The notes under the pieces were generated by a model. That model was not told the DNA's origin. It was given only the letters and a program-made list of their open reading frames with translations, and searched no databases. From assembly GCA_009703925.1 (NCBI GenBank), contig WLFD01000008.1:1-34728 (forward strand): a stretch of 34,728 bases of DNA, given 5' to 3'. Position numbers and translations under genes: made by a program. The DNA comes from Actinomycetota bacterium. Lineage in GTDB: Bacteria; Actinomycetota; Acidimicrobiia; Acidimicrobiales; Acidimicrobilacustridaceae. This document shows, one piece after another, positions 30,111 to 34,728 of the stretch. Positions within the stretch are counted from its first letter, which is position 1, and the number at the start of each line of letters is the position of its first letter.

Positions 30111-31784
30111 GTGACTACGAACAGCGGTAATCGACGGGCATTGGAGATTCTCGGGGTCACGGCGATCGTGATTCTGTTGGCGTTCGCAGGGATTCGGTTC
30201 GCGACCCTCGACTCGGGGGCATCGACACCGACGGCATCAGATACGGCCTCAGCGGTCGGTAACGACGCACAGGCCACTTCCCCGAGCGATCCCATCGCCC
30301 AGTACCGCAAGGCCGGGTGGATCGCCGAAGAGAACGCCAAACCCGGCACGACCGATTGGCACATCCCCGACGACAAATCGATGTGGGACAAAATTCAGGG
30401 CTACGCCGACGCGACCAGCATCGACTTCAACGAGTCCGTCACCCTCCATGTTTCGACAGCGGCGAAGAGCTGGCAGGTGTCGGCCTACCGGATCGGCTGG
30501 TACGGCGGTCCCGGCGGGCGCCTCGTCTGGCGCAGTTCCCCACAACCCGGGGTGAACCAGCCGAAAGCGACGGTCGAGAGCGTCACGAAGACCTGGAGCG
30601 CACCCTGGACCCCGTCTCTCACCATCGACACCGACGAGACCTGGCCTCCCGGGCAATACCTCCTCCGACTCGAGAGTGACAACGGTGGTGCGACCTTCGT
30701 GCCACTCGTGATCCGCGACGACGGAAGCCATTCGGATCTCCTCATGCAGAGCGCCGTGGCGACATGGCAGGCCTACAACGGTTGGGGCGGCGCCAGCATC
30801 TACACCGGCAACAACGGACGGGCCGACGTCGTCAGCTTCGATCGTCCTTACACCGGCAACGGCAGTGGCGAATTCCTCGGTCGCGAATTCGAGTTCATCT
30901 GGTTCGTCGAGCGCGTCGGTTACGACGTCTCGTACTGGACCAACATCGATCTCCACGAGCGCGGCGAACTCGCCCTGAACCACCGCGGCATCATCATCCC
31001 GGGACACGACGAGTACTACACGGTGCAAATGCGTACGAACCTGGAAACCGCCCGCGACGCAGGCGTGAACCTCGGCTTCTTCGGAGCGAACAACGTGTAT
31101 CGACGGATCCGCCTCGAGAACTCCCCCAGTGGATCAAGTCGCAAAATGGTGAACTACCGCGACGCATCGCGCGATCCACTCAACGGCAAGAATCCCGCCG
31201 AGGTGACCACCAGTTTCCGCGAGGCGCCGAACGCGAACCCCGAAAGTTCGCTCATCGGCAACCATTACGAATGCAACCCCGTCTCCGCCGACTGGGTTGT
31301 CGGCGACGCATCCGTCTGGATGTTCGAGGGGTCCGGGTTCAAGAACGGTGACCGCGTTCCGAAAATGGTCGGAAACGAATACGACCGCGTCACTCAGGGC
31401 GTACCGACTCCCGCCAACATCCAGGTCATCGCCCATTCCCCCGTCACATGCAAGACGCTGAATTCCTGGGCCAACTCGACCTGGTACTCCGCGCCGGGTG
31501 GAGCGGGCGTGTTCTCCGCCGGAACATTCGGATGGTCTCCGACCGTGGATGCAATCTGTCCGAACGGGCCCGACACCAACGTCGAGTGCCGGGTGGTCAA
31601 GGTCACCGAGAACCTTCTCGACGCATTCTCGAAGGGACCGGCCGGGGCGGCCCATCCGAGCGTTTCGAATCTCTCTAAATTCGGCATTCCGACTCCGAGG
31701 GTGACCACTCCTTCGGCGCCCGGTACCGGGGCAGGTTCCAGCTCGACAGTCGCGCCGACGTCCTCGAGCAGCATCCAACGTTGA
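30111..31784 (+). CDS. Secreted or membrane-anchored protein resembling the C-terminal domain of DMFase beta subunit
   Basis: The 557-residue protein starts with an uncleaved-looking signal anchor (ILGVTAIVILLAFAGIRFA) and a Ser/Thr/Ala-rich linker. The body has an Ig-like part (SVTLHVSTAAKSWQVSAYRIGWYGG) followed by QAYNGWGGASIYT, SFDRPYTG, DYSYWTNIDLH-like text (VSYWTNIDL), IIIPGHDEYYT and LGFFGANNVYRRIRLE, matching the family named after the N,N-dimethylformamidase beta subunit. It ends in a Ser/Thr/Pro-rich tail (TTPSAPGTGAGSSSTVAPTS). Actual substrate unknown; amidase activity should not be assumed. Its stop overlaps the next gene's TTG (TTGA). Confidence 0.8.
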   Translation: MTTNSGNRRALEILGVTAIVILLAFAGIRFATLDSGASTPTASDTASAVGNDAQATSPSDPIAQYRKAGWIAEENAKPGTTDWHIPDDKSMWDKIQGYADATSIDFNESVTLHVSTAAKSWQVSAYRIGWYGGPGGRLVWRSSPQPGVNQPKATVESVTKTWSAPWTPSLTIDTDETWPPGQYLLRLESDNGGATFVPLVIRDDGSHSDLLMQSAVATWQAYNGWGGASIYTGNNGRADVVSFDRPYTGNGSGEFLGREFEFIWFVERVGYDVSYWTNIDLHERGELALNHRGIIIPGHDEYYTVQMRTNLETARDAGVNLGFFGANNVYRRIRLENSPSGSSRKMVNYRDASRDPLNGKNPAEVTTSFREAPNANPESSLIGNHYECNPVSADWVVGDASVWMFEGSGFKNGDRVPKMVGNEYDRVTQGVPTPANIQVIAHSPVTCKTLNSWANSTWYSAPGGAGVFSAGTFGWSPTVDAICPNGPDTNVECRVVKVTENLLDAFSKGPAGAAHPSVSNLSKFGIPTPRVTTPSAPGTGAGSSSTVAPTSSSSIQR

Positions 31785-33028
31785 CCGAACGGACTGCCGT
31801 CACCGACGAAGCCCGTTTCGACGACGCCGATCAGATCGTCGACATCGTCGACGCGGTGCTCGGTCGCCACGAAGTTCCCTCGGTCCGGGCCTGGCTTCGA
31901 CACACCATCGGGACTCCGGGCTCCTGGCGAGTCGTCCGCGACCAGTCGGCGCCGCCCGGGGTCGCTGCGCCGATCGTGTCGGTCGCCGCATGCATCCCGA
32001 TGCCGATCCGTCTCGGGTCCGTTTCCATCCCCGCAGCGCGCATCGACTTCGTCGCCACCAGGGCGAGCGACCGCGGCCAGGGGCACGCTTCGCGTCTCGT
32101 ACGGGAACTCCTCGCCGATAGCGATCGTCGAGGCGATCTGGTGCAACTCACCGACGGGCTCCCGTACTTCTACCGTCAGTTCGGATTCGGCTATGCGCTG
32201 AACCCACCGGGAACGGTTGTCCTTCCCCGGGCTGGCGCGGCAGGATCGCCGGGCGACCGGGATGTCGATGGCAGACCGCTGACCATCCGGCCTGCGGTCA
32301 CCGCAGACATCGAACGTCTCGACCGGTATGTGGCCGCTTCCACTTCGGGGTTCGACATCGCTCCGGGGGAATTGCCGTGGACCACCTGGCTCGAGATTTC
32401 CGCAGGTGCAACCGACACCGATCACCTCCTCGTCGCCGAATCGGATGGGGCGATCGTCGGGTTCACCCGCGCCCACCTCGACGGTGACGACGTGCTGCGC
32501 ATCCAGGCGTCATATGCCGATTCGCCCGGAGTCGCCCGCCGGATCCATGGCGCACTCGCAGCGATCAGGAACAACGGATTGCTCGCACTCGACTGCGGCA
32601 ATGCGGCATGGCGAGATCACCTTGCCGCACAAGCGCCGGTCGTGACCCTCCCGTTCGGGATCTCTGCACGCACACCCGATCCCGTCGAACTGCTCGGCCT
32701 CCTCCGACCGGAATTCGATCGTCGCCTTGCAGACGCGTCCACCTCGAAAACGGACCGGAAACTTCGACTGTCGATGTTCACATCGACAGTCGTCCTCGAG
32801 ATTCTTCGCGGAAAGATCGCTGATGTCCGCCCGGCGTCACCGGTCGAAGATCCGGCTGCACCCGACGACGCCGCCATCGCTCCCGACTGGTTTCCGGCGC
32901 TGGTGTTCGGTCGCTGGGGCGCCCGGGGCCTGGCCGAGCGCGTCGACGATGTCATCTCCGGAACCGATCCATCGGCCATGAACAACCTCTTTCCGGCCCT
33001 GAACGCGCACGCGCTCGTCGATCTCTAG
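31781..33028 (+). CDS. Eis-like GNAT acetyltransferase
   Basis: The 415-residue protein has the layout of the Eis/GNAT family: a first GNAT domain with the acetyl-CoA loop ATRASDRGQGHASRLVRELL followed by LPYFYRQFGFGYAL, a second degenerate GNAT-like region (about 165-290) and a C-terminal part (from about 300) resembling the SCP2-like module. Mycobacterial Eis acetylates aminoglycosides and proteins; the substrate here is unknown. The start is TTG 31781, overlapping the previous stop; no ATG or GTG occurs near the N-terminus. Only a weak ribosome binding site is visible, which suggests coupling. Confidence 0.82.
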   Translation: MTERTAVTDEARFDDADQIVDIVDAVLGRHEVPSVRAWLRHTIGTPGSWRVVRDQSAPPGVAAPIVSVAACIPMPIRLGSVSIPAARIDFVATRASDRGQGHASRLVRELLADSDRRGDLVQLTDGLPYFYRQFGFGYALNPPGTVVLPRAGAAGSPGDRDVDGRPLTIRPAVTADIERLDRYVAASTSGFDIAPGELPWTTWLEISAGATDTDHLLVAESDGAIVGFTRAHLDGDDVLRIQASYADSPGVARRIHGALAAIRNNGLLALDCGNAAWRDHLAAQAPVVTLPFGISARTPDPVELLGLLRPEFDRRLADASTSKTDRKLRLSMFTSTVVLEILRGKIADVRPASPVEDPAAPDDAAIAPDWFPALVFGRWGARGLAERVDDVISGTDPSAMNNLFPALNAHALVDL

Positions 33029-33068
33029 CCCCATCGCCTCCGATACGGTCGGGAACCGCCAGCGCCCG

Positions 33069-33074
33069 TAGGCT
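33069..33074 (+). promoter_or_regulatory. -10 box of a leaderless promoter for menG
   Basis: TAGGCT, six bases, then GTG 33081. Confidence 0.55.
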
Positions 33075-33080
33075 GGACAC

Positions 33081-33791
33081 GTGGTCGACATGGATGCAGA
33101 GAATCTTCCCCAAGGTGACGAGAAAGTCCGGGCTGTCCGATCGATGTTCGATTCGATCGCCCCCCGCTATGACCTCGTGAACCGCATCATGACATTCCGC
33201 ATGGATGTCCGGTGGCGCAAACGGACGGTCCGCGAACTCGCTCTCGCACCCGGTTCGCTGGTCGCCGACCTCGCGTGTGGCACCGGGGATTTCTGCCGTG
33301 AACTCGACGCCCAGAAACTCCGGCCGGTCGGCTTCGACCTCTCCTACGGGATGCTGGCAGCCGCCCGCACCTCCGCTCCGCTCGCCGAGGCCGACATCCT
33401 GCGCCTCCCGGTTCCCGATGGCTCGCTCGATGGAATCACCTGCGGATTCGCATTGCGCAATCTTGTCGAACTCGAAGCGTTCTTCGTCGAACTCTCCCGG
33501 GCGGTTCGCCCCGGCGGTCGCATCGCGATCCTTGAAGTCGCCGAACCACCCAATCGATTCCTGCGCTGGGGTCACTCGATCTACTTCGGCAAAGTCGTGC
33601 CGAAGGTCGGTGGACTTCTGTCCGATGCCTCCGCCTACCGGTACCTCCCCAAGTCGGTGGCCTATCTCCCCGATCCGGCCGTCATGCTCGAACAGCTTGC
33701 TTCGGCCGGTTTCGTCGACGTGAAGCGAACTCTCCTCTCCACCGGCATCTCGCAGCTGATCACGGCGACGCGGAGTCAACCCGGGACGTGA
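33081..33791 (+). CDS. menG: Demethylmenaquinone methyltransferase
   Basis: UbiE/MenG methylates the quinone ring in the last step of menaquinone synthesis. The 236-residue protein carries VRSMFDSIAPRYDLVNRIMTFRMDVRWR, the SAM motif VADLACGTGDF, GFALRNLVELEAFF, PGGRIAILEVAEP and YRYLPKSV, all family-typical. GTG 33081 follows a leaderless-type -10; an ATG three codons on is also possible. Its stop overlaps the isochorismate synthase GTG (GTGA), which supports a menaquinone role over ubiquinone. Confidence 0.95.
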   Translation: MVDMDAENLPQGDEKVRAVRSMFDSIAPRYDLVNRIMTFRMDVRWRKRTVRELALAPGSLVADLACGTGDFCRELDAQKLRPVGFDLSYGMLAAARTSAPLAEADILRLPVPDGSLDGITCGFALRNLVELEAFFVELSRAVRPGGRIAILEVAEPPNRFLRWGHSIYFGKVVPKVGGLLSDASAYRYLPKSVAYLPDPAVMLEQLASAGFVDVKRTLLSTGISQLITATRSQPGT

Positions 33792-34728
33792 GCGAGTTCA
33801 GCGGCCTCGTCGCAATCACGCGTCAACTTGATTTCGAGCCCGACCTTGTTGCGGCCGCCGGCGATTCCGGATTGCTCTTCGTCCACGAATCGGTCGGTTT
33901 CGCAGGTGTCGACGTAGCGGGAAAGATCCGTCTGCCGCGAACCGGTGGCGCCGACGATGCACAGACGGTTCGTGTCGCCCTCGAGTCGATCGAGTGCAAA
34001 GGGGCACCGGCGCTCGCCGGAGTCGGAGTCGTCGCCCTCGGGGCCCTGCCCTTCGATCCGGATTCCCGCGGTGAACTCACCATTCCCGCTATAACAATCG
34101 CCCGCTGCGCCGACGGGACCAACTGGCTCACGACGATCGGACCCGCCGAGGATCTCCCCCGCGACCGGCGGATCGAATCGGTTCTCGCGCGGGCAGCTTC
34201 CGTGCAACGGGGTTTCACCGGCGATGCCGCCGCCGCAACCGTTGCGCTCGCCCCCTCCCGATTCGAGGTCCGTCCCGAGCGACCCTCCGACGAGTGGTGC
34301 GATGCGGTCGCGATGATCACGGAGCGGATCGCCGCCGGTCAGGCCCAGAAGGTGGTCCTCGCCCGCGCCATCGAGATCATCGCCGACCAACCCTTCCGGG
34401 CCGGCGCCGTCCTTGCGCTCCTGCGCCGATCCTTTCCTGCCAGTTACCTCTTCTCCATCGACGGTTTCGTCGGCGCCACCCCAGAACTTCTCGTGGCCCG
34501 CGACGGCGATTCGGTTCGATCACATCCGATGGCGGGAACCGCACCCCGCAGCGGCGATCCCGTCGTTGATGCGCGACTGGCCGCCGCGTTGCTGGCATCG
34601 AGCAACACCATCGACGAGCACCGTCAGACCATCGACATGGTTCACGACACGCTGCTTCCCTGGTGCTCCTATCTCGACGAGGAGGACGAGCCCTCCATCG
34701 TGGCAATGGCCAACGTGCAGCATCTCTC
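33788..34728 (+). CDS. menF: Isochorismate synthase, N-terminal 313 residues (cut by window edge)
   Basis: The open frame from GTG 33788 runs to the end of the window. It reads as a chorismate-using enzyme: QKVVLARAIEI, YLFSIDGFVGATPELLVARDG, SHPMAGTAPRSGDPVVD and SNTIDEHRQTIDMVHDTL. The HPMAGTAPR form and position next to menG fit isochorismate synthase (MenF/EntC group) rather than anthranilate synthase. It feeds menaquinone or possibly a siderophore. The start codon overlaps the menG stop (GTGA). The C-terminal third, with the metal-binding motif, lies outside. Confidence 0.9.
   Translation, partial: MSEFSGLVAITRQLDFEPDLVAAAGDSGLLFVHESVGFAGVDVAGKIRLPRTGGADDAQTVRVALESIECKGAPALAGVGVVALGALPFDPDSRGELTIPAITIARCADGTNWLTTIGPAEDLPRDRRIESVLARAASVQRGFTGDAAAATVALAPSRFEVRPERPSDEWCDAVAMITERIAAGQAQKVVLARAIEIIADQPFRAGAVLALLRRSFPASYLFSIDGFVGATPELLVARDGDSVRSHPMAGTAPRSGDPVVDARLAAALLASSNTIDEHRQTIDMVHDTLLPWCSYLDEEDEPSIVAMANVQHL

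Noticed and set aside
1-34728. Mobile elements, phage genes, CRISPR arrays, defence islands
   Set aside because: I looked for transposase or integrase motifs, regular repeats and known defence domains and found none; the region is core metabolism.

Overview
The window is GC-rich, gene-dense bacterial chromosome with short gaps and many 1-4 nt start/stop overlaps. It carries an ANTAR-type response regulator next to polA, a group II truncated haemoglobin, a mycothiol-synthase-like acetyltransferase, an Eis-like acetyltransferase, a UbiE/MenG methyltransferase with a menaquinone-type isochorismate synthase, and many start codons directly behind a TANNNT -10 box (leaderless pattern). Together these point to an actinomycete (Actinomycetota). 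A lineage such as Acidimicrobiia is plausible, but that is inference. I see no insertion sequence, phage gene, CRISPR array or rRNA. One tRNA (Leu-CAA) is present.

Layout. (1) 1-2837, minus: 5' part of polA (runs off the left edge), a PdtaR-like ANTAR regulator and a small coiled-coil protein. (2) 2899-2982, plus: tRNA-Leu. (3) 3135-7509, plus: a type II fatty acid synthesis operon fabD-fabH-fabG-acpP-fabF, in which FabD has an extra C-terminal biotinyl/lipoyl-like domain. (4) 7484-8880, minus: ogt, fabZ and a bcp peroxiredoxin. (5) 8926-9454: HU gene with a UUCG terminator and a leader region rich in inverted repeats, including a possible three-way junction. (6) 9452-17165, minus: hisI-trpE-ygfZ-dnaJ-like-ABM-trpC-trpF-trpB-trpA-glbO. 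(7) 17230-18285: GroES-like gene and alpha/beta hydrolase, divergent from one palindromic -10 element. (8) 18335-24143, minus: hisD-hisC-hisB-hisH-hisA-methyltransferase-hisF. (9) 24251-25351, minus: a 63-residue coiled-coil ORF and nth, separated by the only intrinsic terminator with a T run. (10) 25396-33028: mshD-like, rlmN, a sugar nucleotidyltransferase (minus), a small membrane protein, an acyl-CoA synthetase, a secreted DMFase-beta-like protein and an Eis-like acetyltransferase. (11) 33081-34728, plus: menG/ubiE and the start of an isochorismate synthase gene (off the right edge).

How the genes work together. Region 3 plus fabZ supplies fatty acid chain initiation and elongation except enoyl reduction. 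Regions 6 and 8 hold most of histidine synthesis (hisD, C, B, H, A, F, I; hisG and hisE not here) and tryptophan synthesis (trpE, C, F, B, A; trpG and trpD not here). The dedicated trpF means HisA need not act as a dual PriA enzyme. Region 11 belongs to menaquinone synthesis. Most of the window is ordinary housekeeping. The observations most worth a second look are the leaderless promoter pattern, the shared symmetric -10, the FabD fusion, a probable CTG start for trpC, the structured hup leader, and the hairpin leader near 24472-24568.
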